Positions 15,598 through 23,362 of a stretch of 39,085 bases of DNA are shown here, piece by piece (positions within the stretch are counted from its first letter, which is position 1; every line of letters begins with the position of its first letter). A program made the translations under genes and the position numbers. Source of the DNA: JAVBOD01 sp031551045 (GTDB taxonomy: Bacteria > Bacteroidota > Bacteroidia > Bacteroidales > UBA932). The stretch is taken from the NCBI GenBank assembly GCA_031551045.1, contig JAVBOD010000087.1, positions 1-39,085 of the forward strand. The letters run 5' to 3'. Under the pieces are notes generated by a model that was given only the letters and a program-made list of their open reading frames with translations, was not told the origin of the DNA and searched no databases.

Positions 15598-16647
15598 ATG
15601 AAAATAACATCATCACTCCTAAAAAAACGCTTCTTTTTGGGAATAATTGGCTTTCTACTTATTGGCTTATGTCTTTTGTCCTGCAAAAAAGACAAGGCAG
15701 ACGAACCCCGAGAAGCAGATGTATATGTAGCCGGGTATGCGGGCAACGGAAGCACAGAAATTGCTACGGTTTGGAAAAACGGCGCAGTGGTATCCGCTAC
15801 CGGTAATTCACACTATGCGAATGCCTTTTCCGTTTTTGTTTCCGGCGCTGATATTTATATGGCCGGATTCGAGTATAACGGCACAAAAAAGGTGGCTAAA
15901 TGCTGGAAAAACGGCATAGAAATTTTTACTACCGATGGTAGCCAAAATGCTCATATAACAACAATTCATGTTTCCGGGATGGATGTTTATTTGGGTGGAT
16001 ATGAGGTGAATAGTTCTAATAAAGGAATTGGGAAAGTATGGAAAAATGGCACGGAAATTTTTGCCAGCAGCAGTACTCAAAATGGGAATATCAACGCACT
16101 TGTTGTTTCCGGCGCCGATGTATATGCTGCCGGAAATGAAAGCGAAGGTTCATTAACAGTGGCCAAATGCTGGAAAAACGGCACGATTGCTTTCTCCATG
16201 CAAAAAAGCGTTTTCAGCGATATTTTTATCTCCGGCGCTGATGTGTATGTAGCCGGTTATGAGTATAACGGGGCAAAGAATGTTGCCAAAGTGTGGAAAA
16301 ACGGTACGGTTGTTTTTAACACCGACGGAACGAAGGATGCCAATGCCAACTCGGTTTTTGTTGCCGGAGCAGATGTTTACGTTGGCGGTTATGAAAGCAA
16401 CAGGGCTAAACTTTGGAAAAACGGCGCTGCATTGACCCTTGAGGGCCTCACGGAATCCAATGAAAGTTCCGTTGAATCGGTCGCGGTTTTGAATGGCAAT
16501 GTATATACCTGCGGCATAGAATCTCATGAAGAGGACAACCTCGAAAGTTACGCCAAAATATGGGTAAACGGCAAAGTAGCCACGCTGGCCGGAGGCGCAG
16601 ATGGTAAAGATGCCATGGCCTATGCTGTTTTTGTAGTGACGAAGTAA
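15598..16647 (+). CDS. Second lipoprotein of seven WKNG repeats
   Basis: 349-residue paralogue of the preceding gene, separated by 91 bases. The chosen ATG gives a clean lipoprotein signal (KRFFLGIIGFLLIG, then LLSC with Cys29 and KKDKADE); an upstream in-frame ATG at 15532 would add 22 residues unlike a signal peptide. Seven repeats follow: six with WKNG and a last degenerate one with WVNG. Again the pattern is VSGADVYVAGYE, variable turn, VAKCWKNG. The repeats are more alike across the two genes than to any motif I can name. Function unknown; a propeller-like binding protein regulated by the adjacent two-component system is the favoured guess. Confidence 0.82.
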   Translation: MKITSSLLKKRFFLGIIGFLLIGLCLLSCKKDKADEPREADVYVAGYAGNGSTEIATVWKNGAVVSATGNSHYANAFSVFVSGADIYMAGFEYNGTKKVAKCWKNGIEIFTTDGSQNAHITTIHVSGMDVYLGGYEVNSSNKGIGKVWKNGTEIFASSSTQNGNINALVVSGADVYAAGNESEGSLTVAKCWKNGTIAFSMQKSVFSDIFISGADVYVAGYEYNGAKNVAKVWKNGTVVFNTDGTKDANANSVFVAGADVYVGGYESNRAKLWKNGAALTLEGLTESNESSVESVAVLNGNVYTCGIESHEEDNLESYAKIWVNGKVATLAGGADGKDAMAYAVFVVTK

Positions 16648-16781
16648 AATATAATGTTAAGGCTACCCGAACGTTTTCCGCATTATTAATTAGGTATTTT
16701 TCATGTAATTTAGGGTTATATGTAGAGATGAAAATTGGCTTTGGGTAGCTTTATTTGTTTGAGATTGTTTATCTAAAAACG

Positions 16782-17747
16782 TTACTTTACCGCCGTTCCT
16801 TCTTCTCCCGATGACTTTGCCCATGCGCGGTGCATCATTTCGGTATTGAAAACCATGGCCACGTTTCCGTTTTTGTCCACGCCGATTACACCGCCACCGG
16901 AACCGCCCATTGGGCCGATTTTATCGAAAATCACATGCCGCGCGGCTTCTTCCAACGTCATTTGTTTGTATTCCATCAGTGCGGAAATATCGTGCGCCAC
17001 CACGCGGCGAATCCAATATTCGCCATGACCGGTGGACGAAATAGCGCACGTATTATTGTCGGCATACGTACCTGCTCCTATAACCGGCGCATCGCCAATA
17101 CGTCCCCAGCGCTTATTGCTCATGCCTCCGGTGGAAGTAGCCGCCGCCACATTCCCGTCTTTGTCCAGCGCCGCACACCCCACGGTGCCCATCGGCGAAG
17201 CATGTTCTTCGTTGTGTTGTATGCGTTGTAATTCGGCCATGCGGCGCGGGGTGGAAAAATAACTATTGTCCACCATCTCCAAGCCTTGTTCGCGGGCAAA
17301 CTCCGACGCGCCCGTGCCACTCAACATCACGTGCGGCGATTTTTCAAATACTTTCCGTGCTGCTTTTATCGGATTTTTAATATCCTTCACTCCGGCTACC
17401 GCGCCTGCTTCCAGCGTGAGGCCGTTCATGATAGAAGCATCTAATTCGTGTGTTTTCTCGTAGGTCATCACAGCGCCTTTGCCGGCATTGAACAACGGAC
17501 AGTCTTCCATATACACGACAACGGCTTCCACCACGTCCAAACTCGCAGCGCCTTCGCGCAACATTTTTTTACCGATTTCCAACGCTTCCTGCAAATGCTT
17601 TTTGTATTCCGCTTCGCGTTCCGGCGTGATGCTTTTAGCATTTCCACCGGCTCCGCCATGAATAACAATAGCCCATTGCTCGCGCGGCTGGGCGAAAGAA
17701 ACCGCAGCTACGAATAGCGCAATTAAAGTGATACAAGATTTTTTCAT
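16782..17747 (-). CDS. Isoaspartyl peptidase / type 2 L-asparaginase (Ntn hydrolase), exported
   Basis: 321-residue precursor with a signal peptide ending near SFAQ, so periplasmic. The family opens with WAIVIHGGAGG and matures by self-cleavage before a catalytic Thr. Here that is Thr188 in SPMGTVGCAALDKDGN. The downstream GGMSNKRWGRIGDAPVIGAGTYAD segment binds substrate, and GHGEYWIRR is also conserved. Family members remove isoaspartyl residues from damaged peptides and hydrolyse asparagine. The gene is convergent with the WKNG lipoproteins and has no obvious operon partner. Confidence 0.93.
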   Translation of the reverse strand: MKKSCITLIALFVAAVSFAQPREQWAIVIHGGAGGNAKSITPEREAEYKKHLQEALEIGKKMLREGAASLDVVEAVVVYMEDCPLFNAGKGAVMTYEKTHELDASIMNGLTLEAGAVAGVKDIKNPIKAARKVFEKSPHVMLSGTGASEFAREQGLEMVDNSYFSTPRRMAELQRIQHNEEHASPMGTVGCAALDKDGNVAAATSTGGMSNKRWGRIGDAPVIGAGTYADNNTCAISSTGHGEYWIRRVVAHDISALMEYKQMTLEEAARHVIFDKIGPMGGSGGGVIGVDKNGNVAMVFNTEMMHRAWAKSSGEEGTAVK

Positions 17748-17880
17748 AGGGAATGAATTAGTTGTTCAAAGATATGAAAAAACAAGCATTCTTCAGGTGT
17801 ATGACAAGATTTCCTTTTGTTACGGATTACTATCCTACGGACAAACGAAGCATGATCAGGCGGCTTTATGCCGGACAACG

Positions 17881-18477
17881 TCACTCTACAATCTTAAACT
17901 CCACGCGGCGGTTCATAAACCGGTTTTCATCGCAATCGTTCGGCAATAGCGGATTGGCACATCCTTTCGAAAACAGTACAATACGGGAATCCTCTATTCC
18001 TCTCATGAGCAAATACTCTTTCACCGTTTGAACGCGAATCATGGCCACTTCCTTGTTCTGTTTTTTCTTTCCCAAATTACAAGTATAGCCGGTAAGTTCA
18101 AGTTTTGCACCGGGATTTTCTTTCAGCCAGTATGCCAGAAATTCAAGCCTGTCCTTCATTTCAGGAGTAAATATGATGCGCATGAACGGAAATCCGCGCA
18201 GCCCTTGCTCCAGGTATCGTACTTCCAGCCAACGTATTTCTTCGGGCGTCAAGGACTCGGCGTTCAACATTTCTTCCGGCGCTGTTTCGCCGGCGCTATT
18301 ATGTAGCGACAATAAAAACAGGGAATCGGGGACACTCCATTCTTTATGTGCCAGCGTATAATTTTCTTCCGCTAAGACATACGCCTGTTCGGTTATTCGG
18401 ACGCTTGAGGCAACTGCAGAGAGTTTTTGTGCAGATAAAAAGGAAAAAAGCATCGTGATAAAAAAAATCTTTTTCAT
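17881..18477 (-). CDS. OmpA-like C-terminal domain protein, periplasmic
   Basis: 198 residues with a signal peptide (MKKIFFITMLFSFLSAQKLSA). Residues 1-105 have no recognised domain. Residues about 110-198 fit the OmpA/MotB fold: LEFLAYWLKENPGAKLELTGY, then IRVQTVKEYLLMRGI and FMNRRVEFKIVE. In OmpA the diaminopimelate-binding Asp sits in GYTD; here the motif is GYTCNLG, so that Asp is replaced by Cys. The partner Arg (IRVQTV) is kept. Two more cysteines (KGCANPLLPNDC) could form a disulfide. Peptidoglycan binding is therefore uncertain. A possible promoter, TTG-N19-TATTTTCG, lies on the minus strand at 18499-18528. Confidence 0.8.
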   Translation of the reverse strand: MKKIFFITMLFSFLSAQKLSAVASSVRITEQAYVLAEENYTLAHKEWSVPDSLFLLSLHNSAGETAPEEMLNAESLTPEEIRWLEVRYLEQGLRGFPFMRIIFTPEMKDRLEFLAYWLKENPGAKLELTGYTCNLGKKKQNKEVAMIRVQTVKEYLLMRGIEDSRIVLFSKGCANPLLPNDCDENRFMNRRVEFKIVE

Positions 18478-18848
18478 AGCTCATATTTTTAATGGGTTCG
18501 AAAATATCTTCTTCCATAAAAATTACAAAAACTATGCAAGACACATTCATTGACAACTATTTAACGCTGTTAAAAAATCTACGGAGCTATTTTTAAGCAA
18601 GTTAAGCAAACCGCTATTGCACAGATTCTTTGATAGTTATATATCTATTTCATTTTAAAATAGTTACATATTAACCTTTTAAGAAGAGAAACAGGTATCA
18701 TTTTTCCCCCTCATGGCTTGAATTATCATAATTATATGATATAAAAATAATTACATGCTTTTCAAAAAATGTTAAGGACGCCGTATTTAACAAAAAAAAA
18801 AGCCACCCCTTTGAGGGATGGCTCTCCAGACACGGTTATATATCCGGA
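18478..18848. other. AT-rich spacer between the OmpA-like gene and tsf
   Basis: This 371-base gap is strongly AT-rich. It holds the candidate OmpA-like promoter near 18499-18528 and the tsf terminator at 18792-18823. I found no coding sequence, tRNA or clear repeat in the remaining 260 bases. Confidence 0.6.
18792..18823 (-). terminator. Terminator of the rplM-rpsI-rpsB-tsf operon
   Basis: On the minus strand a 10-bp stem (18814-18823 with 18801-18810, one mismatch) with a 3-base loop is followed directly by a run of nine to ten Ts (18792-18801). It is 26 bases past the tsf stop and is a textbook intrinsic terminator. Confidence 0.9.
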
Positions 18849-19673
18849 TTAGTCGCTTAAGGAGAAGCGGCGGAATCCGGTAATTTTCGCTGATGAATCA
18901 ACTGATTTCAAGTAAGCAGCCACGGTAATTTTACCGTCTTTCACAAAAATTTGTTCTTCGAGCGTGCTTTCTTTGAAAAATTTGCCCAACTTTCCTTGTG
19001 CAATTTGCTCCACCATGTTCTCCGGTTTACCTTCCTGGCGGATTTGTTCACGGTAAATTACCAGTTCTTTTTCGATAACGTCTTTCGGGCAATCGTCTTT
19101 GCTGATAGAAACAGGGTTCATGGCCGTGATTTGCATGGCAATATCTTTTCCGGCTTCGGGTGTAACGGCCTTATTGAAACCTACGATCGTTGCTACTTTT
19201 CCGGTCATGTGAACATAAGCGGCAATAAACTCGGTTTCTAATTTTCCGTAGTAAGCCACCACGTGTTTTTCGCCGGTCTTTCCGGTTTGTTCAGTGATTA
19301 ATTCGGCTACGGTATGTTCGCCAACGGTCATGTTGAGCAAAGCGTCTTTGTCGGCCGGCAATTTTTCCAATGCTATGTCGGCAATCGAAGTTGCCAGCGC
19401 TTGGAACTCGGCGTTCTTAGCCACAAAGTCGGTTTCGCACCCAAGGCTGAACAAGATAGCTTGCTTAGCGTTTTCCGATACTTTAGCAATAACGGTACCT
19501 TCTGTCGTTTCGCGGTCGGCACGTTTCGCGGCTACCAATTTACCTTTTTCACGTATGATTTCTTTTGCGCGTTCAAAGTCACCATTGGCATCTTGCAGGG
19601 CTTTTTTACAGTCCATCATGCCCGCGCCGGTCATCTGGCGCAATTTATTTACATCTTGAGCTGTGATTTGCAT
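18849..19673 (-). CDS. tsf: Translation elongation factor Ts
   Basis: EF-Ts is the guanine-nucleotide exchange factor of EF-Tu. The 274 residues start with ITAQDVNKLRQMTGAGMMDCKKAL, the N-terminal UBA-like domain with the family's TGAG-MDCKKAL signature. The following EKGKLVAAKRADRETTEGTV segment and the core contact residues near GCETDFVAKNAEF are also typical. The gene is the last of the ribosomal operon and is followed by a clear terminator. The gap to rpsB contains a 12-bp inverted repeat. Confidence 0.97.
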   Translation of the reverse strand: MQITAQDVNKLRQMTGAGMMDCKKALQDANGDFERAKEIIREKGKLVAAKRADRETTEGTVIAKVSENAKQAILFSLGCETDFVAKNAEFQALATSIADIALEKLPADKDALLNMTVGEHTVAELITEQTGKTGEKHVVAYYGKLETEFIAAYVHMTGKVATIVGFNKAVTPEAGKDIAMQITAMNPVSISKDDCPKDVIEKELVIYREQIRQEGKPENMVEQIAQGKLGKFFKESTLEEQIFVKDGKITVAAYLKSVDSSAKITGFRRFSLSD

Positions 19674-19763
19674 AATAATTTTCCTACTATATTTTTATAC
19701 TTTTTGTGTTTGTCTTGTGTTCTATGGAATAGTTCTACACAAGGTGCAAGGGTTAAAAGGAAC

Positions 19764-19798
19764 AAAGGTTAAAGGGATGAAAAAATCCTTTAACCTTT
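19764..19798 (-). repeat. Perfect 12-bp inverted repeat between rpsB and tsf
   Basis: Arms AAAGGTTAAAGG (19764-19775) and CCTTTAACCTTT (19787-19798) are perfectly complementary around an 11-base loop. A partial third copy of the arm (GGTTAAAAGG, 19751-19760) lies alongside. There is no T-run long enough for a terminator, so it may be an mRNA-stabilising hairpin, an attenuator or a dispersed repeat. Confidence 0.65.
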
Positions 19799-19820
19799 TC
19801 ACCTTTTTATCATTTCAGCC

Positions 19821-20657
19821 TTATTCGGCAGTTTCGCTATCTTCTTTTTTCTCGGTTCTCGGGGCTCTCGGCTCGTCTCTTCTGGGGCCGCCTTTGCGCG
19901 AGCGCATTTTCTTTCCTTCGCCGTCGCCATCTTTAGCGGCAGCCACCGGAGCGTTCTTTTCTTTTTCTACGCGGTGTTCTTCCAAACCTTCTTCGCAGGC
20001 TTTGCACACGATATCCATTACTAAAGAAATAGATTTTGCCGCATCGTCGTTGGCCGGAATCACATAATCAACAGGGGTAGGATCGCAACAGGTATCTACC
20101 ATGGCAATTACCGGAATACTTAAACGGTTGGCTTCTTTTACAGCATTTATTTCTTTCTGTACATCGACTACAAAAAGCGCGGCCGGCAAGCGGTTCAAAT
20201 CGGCAATGGAACCTAAGTTCTTTTCCAATTTTGCGCGTTGGCGGGTTACTTGCAGGCGTTCGCGTTTAGCAAGCGTTTCGAAAGTACCATCGGTCATCAT
20301 TTTGTCGATGGTGTTCATTTTTTTCACCGCCTTGCGGATGGTGGGGAAGTTGGTGAGCATACCGCCCGGCCAGCGTTCCGTTACGTAAGGCATACCAATG
20401 GATTTTGCTTTTTCGGCGACTACTTCCTTGGCTTGTTTTTTGGTGGCTACAAACAGGATTTTACGTCCCGAGCGTGCCAATTGGCGCATCACGTTGGATG
20501 CTTCGTCTATTTTGACAACGGTTTTGTGCAGGTCGATAATATGGATGCCGTTTTTTTCCATAAAGATATACGGCGCCATTTTAGGATTCCACTTGCGTTT
20601 CATATGTCCGAAGTGTACACCTGCATCTAATAATTCTTGGAAATTTGTTCTTGACAT
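19821..20657 (-). CDS. rpsB: 30S ribosomal protein S2
   Basis: Small-subunit ribosomal protein of 278 residues. It begins with TNFQELLDAGVHFGHMKRKWNPKM and contains the conserved RWPGGMLTNFPTIRK and ALFVVDVQKEINAVKEA segments. The last 50 residues form a charged, low-complexity tail (KDGDGEGKKMRSRKGG and a run of Arg, Glu and Lys) seen as a variable extension in Bacteroidota S2. Upstream lies a 230-base spacer, much larger than the 5-base gap between rplM and rpsI. Confidence 0.97.
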   Translation of the reverse strand: MSRTNFQELLDAGVHFGHMKRKWNPKMAPYIFMEKNGIHIIDLHKTVVKIDEASNVMRQLARSGRKILFVATKKQAKEVVAEKAKSIGMPYVTERWPGGMLTNFPTIRKAVKKMNTIDKMMTDGTFETLAKRERLQVTRQRAKLEKNLGSIADLNRLPAALFVVDVQKEINAVKEANRLSIPVIAMVDTCCDPTPVDYVIPANDDAAKSISLVMDIVCKACEEGLEEHRVEKEKNAPVAAAKDGDGEGKKMRSRKGGPRRDEPRAPRTEKKEDSETAE

Positions 20658-20887
20658 TTTTCTTTGTTTTTAACTTTTTGTTTTAATTCTTCAATCCGAC
20701 AGTCTGCGATTAATCTGTGTTAATCCGTGAGTCTGCGGACTCTCTTTACATCAACCAAGCGGGTAGTGCTTTGCAGCAATCCTGTTGGTTTTCCGCGGCG
20801 GGGCAACTTCTCGGAAATGAGGTGATATCATTCATGGTTAGAAGTTTAAAAACCTTCGCCGTACATTGACAAACCAGCTGTAAACGA
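20658..20887 (-). other. Long rpsI-rpsB spacer, possible leader of rpsB
   Basis: This 230-base gap inside the ribosomal operon holds a GC-rich block (about 20750-20830) unlike ordinary AT-rich spacers here. A 29-codon open frame (20746-20835, minus strand) encodes MNDITSFPRSC followed by a Cys- and Gln-containing end. Next to it is a repeat-like segment (20701-20741) with direct copies of AGTCTGCG and the inverted pair GATTAA/TTAATC. An RNA leader, a small peptide or inserted repeat DNA are all possible. Confidence 0.4.
20701..20741. repeat. Repeat-like segment with TCTGTGTTAATCCGTG core
   Basis: Two AGTCTGCG copies (20701 is the first base of the first, 20730 of the second) flank GATTAA-N6-TTAATC (20708-20725). 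The wording of this segment resembles short dispersed intergenic repeats known in many bacterial genomes. Only one copy is present in this window, so the dispersed nature is inferred. Confidence 0.4.
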
Positions 20888-21277
20888 TTACCGTTTGCTG
20901 AACTGGAAGCGGCGGCGTGCGCCGGGTTGACCCGGTTTTTTCCGTTCCACTTCGCGGGGGTCACGTGTAAGCATTCCGTTAGCCTTCAATACAGGGCGGT
21001 AAGCTTCTTTGTCGATTTTGCACAAAGCACGTGCAATCGCCAAGCGAAGCGCTTCGGCCTGACCTTTCGAGCCACCGCCATCAAGGTTTGCTTTGATGTC
21101 GAAGTTGGCCAGTGTGTTGGTCAGTTCCAAAGGTTGCTTAACGATGAACTGCAATGTATCCATCGGGAAGTAGCTTTCCAAAGGACGATCGTTAATCACG
21201 ATAGCGCCTTTACCGGAGTTTACATACACGCGAGCAATCGCTGATTTTCTTCTTCCAAGTGCGTTGATTAATTCCAT
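20888..21277 (-). CDS. rpsI: 30S ribosomal protein S9
   Basis: Small-subunit protein of 129 residues, usual length for the phylum. It carries the family's RRKSAIARVYV start, the GGGSKGQAEALRLAIARAL core and the basic C-terminus ending in GARRRFQFSKR, whose tail reaches the ribosomal P site. Its start lies five bases after the rplM stop, so the two are co-transcribed and probably coupled. Confidence 0.97.
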   Translation of the reverse strand: MELINALGRRKSAIARVYVNSGKGAIVINDRPLESYFPMDTLQFIVKQPLELTNTLANFDIKANLDGGGSKGQAEALRLAIARALCKIDKEAYRPVLKANGMLTRDPREVERKKPGQPGARRRFQFSKR

Positions 21278-21282
21278 GCGCT

Positions 21283-21732
21283 TTAATTATTAAAATTAAT
21301 TTGTTTAGGCTGCTGTGCGGCATGAGGATGTTCGGCGCCTACATATACATGCAGGTTGCGGAACAAATCTGCGCCCAAGCGGTTTTTCGGAAGCATTCCA
21401 CGAACGGCTTCCTCTACTACTGCGAACGGTTTGCGTTTCAGCAGCTCTGCAGGAGTTGCGAAACGTTGTCCGCCGGGGTACCCGGTGTGACGTACGTACA
21501 CCTTGTCGGTCAACTTTTTGCCCGTGAGGCGGATTTTTTCGGCGTTGATAACAATCACGTTATCGCCGCAATCCACATGGGGCGTGAAGTTGGTTTTGTG
21601 TTTGCCGCGCAGGATTTTAGCCACTTGCGAAGCAAAACGTCCCAATACTTGATCCGTAGCATCTACAATCACCCACTCCTTGTTTACGGTAGCGGCGTTA
21701 GCAGAAACGGTCTTGTAACTTTGTGTGTTCAC
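21283..21732 (-). CDS. rplM: 50S ribosomal protein L13
   Basis: Large-subunit protein of 149 residues and first gene of the ribosomal operon. Conserved parts are WVIVDATDQVLGRFASQVAK near the N-terminus, the VINAEKIRLTGKK segment, YVRHTGYPGG, and the AVRGMLPKNRLG motif followed by LHVYVGAEHPHAAQQP. A promoter with both boxes lies 60-95 bases upstream. Confidence 0.97.
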   Translation of the reverse strand: MNTQSYKTVSANAATVNKEWVIVDATDQVLGRFASQVAKILRGKHKTNFTPHVDCGDNVIVINAEKIRLTGKKLTDKVYVRHTGYPGGQRFATPAELLKRKPFAVVEEAVRGMLPKNRLGADLFRNLHVYVGAEHPHAAQQPKQINFNN

Positions 21733-21794
21733 GTTGTTGATTTTTAAATAAATACCTTAATTTTTGTTGCGATTCCCTTCTTGTAAAGGGGGTG

Positions 21795-21825
21795 CAAAGA
21801 TAGTGATTTTTTTGAAATTACCAAA
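21795..21825 (-). promoter_or_regulatory. Promoter of the rplM ribosomal operon
   Basis: On the minus strand TTTG (21822-21825) is followed after 19 bases by TATCTTTG (21795-21802), an exact match to the Bacteroidota TTTG-N19/20-TAnnTTTG promoter. The transcript would start near 21789 with a leader of about 55 bases. Confidence 0.8.
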
Positions 21826-22061
21826 TACCTTATAGATAAGGTAAACTGGGAAAACGGTATATTTGAATGAGGCGTTGAAGCTATATTATGATGATCGATT
21901 TACAAGTATGATTTTCTATAATTTCCACGTTTTCTAAAATCCAGATTTGACAAATTTAGTGTCTTCGTACCTTTGCGGCAATAATATCGTCAGCCACTAA
22001 GGCGCAAGCCTCAAAGAATTAAATTTTATCAACGAAGCAAACTAATTCATAATAGTATAAT
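21826..22061 (+). other. Spacer with an orphan plus-strand promoter and small hairpin
   Basis: Between the rplM promoter and the tRNA-Gly terminator lies an apparently non-coding stretch. It has a full consensus promoter on the plus strand: TTTG (21946-21949), 18 bases, TACCTTTG (21968-21975). No plus-strand gene follows until beyond pheS. About 25 bases after the box is AGGC-GCAA-GCCT (22000-22011), a stem closed by a GNRA tetraloop. The region may encode a short RNA of up to about 90 bases or be repeat debris. Confidence 0.35.
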
Positions 22062-22085
22062 AAAAAAAGCCCTCTTTAAAAGGGC
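22062..22085 (-). terminator. Terminator after tRNA-Gly
   Basis: On the minus strand GCCCT (22081-22085) pairs with AGGGC (22069-22073) around a 7-base loop and is followed by seven Ts (22062-22068). It starts four bases past the encoded CCA end of the tRNA. Confidence 0.8.
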
Positions 22086-22088
22086 CTC

Positions 22089-22164
<76 letters not shown>

Positions 22165-22175
22165 GTTTGGGAGTG

Positions 22176-22206
22176 CAAAGGTAAAAAGAAAATTTCTATC
22201 TGCAAA
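22176..22206 (-). promoter_or_regulatory. Promoter of tRNA-Gly
   Basis: On the minus strand TTTG (22203-22206), 19 bases, then TACCTTTG (22176-22183). The -7 box ends 11 bases before the mature tRNA. The promoter overlaps nothing but the short gap after pheS, so the tRNA can be transcribed alone. Confidence 0.75.
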
Positions 22207-22213
22207 AATTATT

Positions 22214-23236
22214 TTAAAAAGCCGCTTGAAACTGGCGCAGGAAGCGGATATCGTTCTCAAAATAATGACGCAGGTCGCGCACCTGCCACTTGAGCATGGC
22301 AATACGTTCTATGCCCATGCCAAAGGCAAATCCGGTATATTTTTTACTATCGATATTCGAAGCTTCCAGCACATTGGGGTCCACCATCCCGCAACCCATA
22401 ATTTCGAGCCAGCCCGTACCTTTACATATATTACATCCTTTTCCTTTACAAATATTACAACTTACGTCCACCTCGGCGCTGGGCTCGGTGAAAGGGAAAT
22501 ATGAAGGGCGCATGCGGATTTGCGCTCCTTCGCCGAACATTTCCTGTGCAAAATATAAAATCGATTGCTTCATATCGGCAAACGAAACGTTCTCGTCAAT
22601 GTACAAACCTTCTACCTGATGGAAAATACAATGTGCCCGCGCCGAAATAGCTTCGTTGCGGAACACGCGTCCCGGGCAAATAATGCGAATCGGCGGCTTC
22701 ATGCTTTCCATAGCGCGTACTTGCACCGAGCTGGTGTGCGTGCGCAACAGTACCGGATTGTCGCCGGTAGTTACAAAAAACGTATCCTGCATATCGCGCG
22801 CCGGATGTTCGGGAGGAAAGTTCAACGCGCCGAATACATGCCAATCGTCTTCTACTTCGGGGCCTTCGGCTACCACGTAGCCTAAATATTTAAAAATATT
22901 GATAATCTCGTTACGTACAATCGATAAAGGATGACGAGCGCCCAAATCTACCGGTTCGCCGGGTTTGCTGATATCGAACGTGGTTGTTTTTGCTTGTGTG
23001 TTTTCCAATGCTTCGCGCAAGACATTGATTTTCTCGGTAGCAGCCGTTTTCAACGTATTGAGTTTTTGGCCCATTTCACGTTTTTCTTCGGCCGCCACGT
23101 TTTTAAAATCATCGAAAAGCGCTGTAATGGAACCTTTTTTTCCTAACCATTTTACCCGTAGTTCTTCTACTTCTTCCTTGCCTTTTGCCGCCAGATTCTC
23201 AATTTCGGCTAACAATTCGTTGATTTTTTCTTGCAT
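22214..23236 (-). CDS. pheS: Phenylalanine-tRNA ligase alpha subunit
   Basis: Alpha chain of the heterotetrameric enzyme that charges tRNA-Phe. Starting at MQEKINELLAEIE gives 340 residues, the usual size; longer in-frame starts reach past the promoter box and are unlikely. An N-terminal coiled coil (about 1-85) binds tRNA. The class II core follows: RHPLSIVRNEIINIFKYLGY, motif 2 around RIICPGRVFRNEAISARAHCIFHQVEGLYID, and motif 3 with FAFGMGIERIAMLKW. An insert with CNICKGKGCNICKG and MGCGMVDP is typical of Bacteroidota PheS and resembles a zinc knuckle. A divergent promoter region separates it from the HEAT-like gene; pheT is not in the window. Confidence 0.96.
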   Translation of the reverse strand: MQEKINELLAEIENLAAKGKEEVEELRVKWLGKKGSITALFDDFKNVAAEEKREMGQKLNTLKTAATEKINVLREALENTQAKTTTFDISKPGEPVDLGARHPLSIVRNEIINIFKYLGYVVAEGPEVEDDWHVFGALNFPPEHPARDMQDTFFVTTGDNPVLLRTHTSSVQVRAMESMKPPIRIICPGRVFRNEAISARAHCIFHQVEGLYIDENVSFADMKQSILYFAQEMFGEGAQIRMRPSYFPFTEPSAEVDVSCNICKGKGCNICKGTGWLEIMGCGMVDPNVLEASNIDSKKYTGFAFGMGIERIAMLKWQVRDLRHYFENDIRFLRQFQAAF

Positions 23237-23259
23237 TGTCATAAGCATATAATAAGTTG

Positions 23260-23291
23260 CAAATGTATAAAAAAGCCTTTTAAAACCCAAA
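23260..23291 (-). promoter_or_regulatory. Promoter of pheS
   Basis: On the minus strand TTTG (23288-23291), 20 bases, then TACATTTG (23260-23267). The -7 box ends 24 bases before the MQEK start codon, which supports that start over the upstream in-frame Met codons, of which the farthest lies outside the transcript. Confidence 0.75.
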
Positions 23292-23340
23292 GGGTAACTT
23301 CGCACCTAACAATAGTCGTTCCTACTATCAGCATTTTTAC

Positions 23341-23348
23341 TATATTTG
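23341..23348 (+). promoter_or_regulatory. Candidate -7 box of the HEAT-like gene
   Basis: TATATTTG matches TAnnTTTG and ends only 14 bases before the ATG, so the mRNA leader would be under about 10 bases. The -33 region is weak. Confidence 0.4.
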
Positions 23349-23362
23349 CTCGATTCAAAAAC

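Noticed and set aside
14502..16647. Regular DNA repeats considered as a CRISPR array
   Set aside because: The repeats are protein-coding, about 135 bases apart, imperfect, and in frame with lipoprotein signals at the 5' ends.
20746..20964. 72-codon minus-strand frame overlapping the end of rpsI
   Set aside because: Its first half is rpsI sequence in another frame; only the last 29 codons lie in the spacer and are described there with low confidence.
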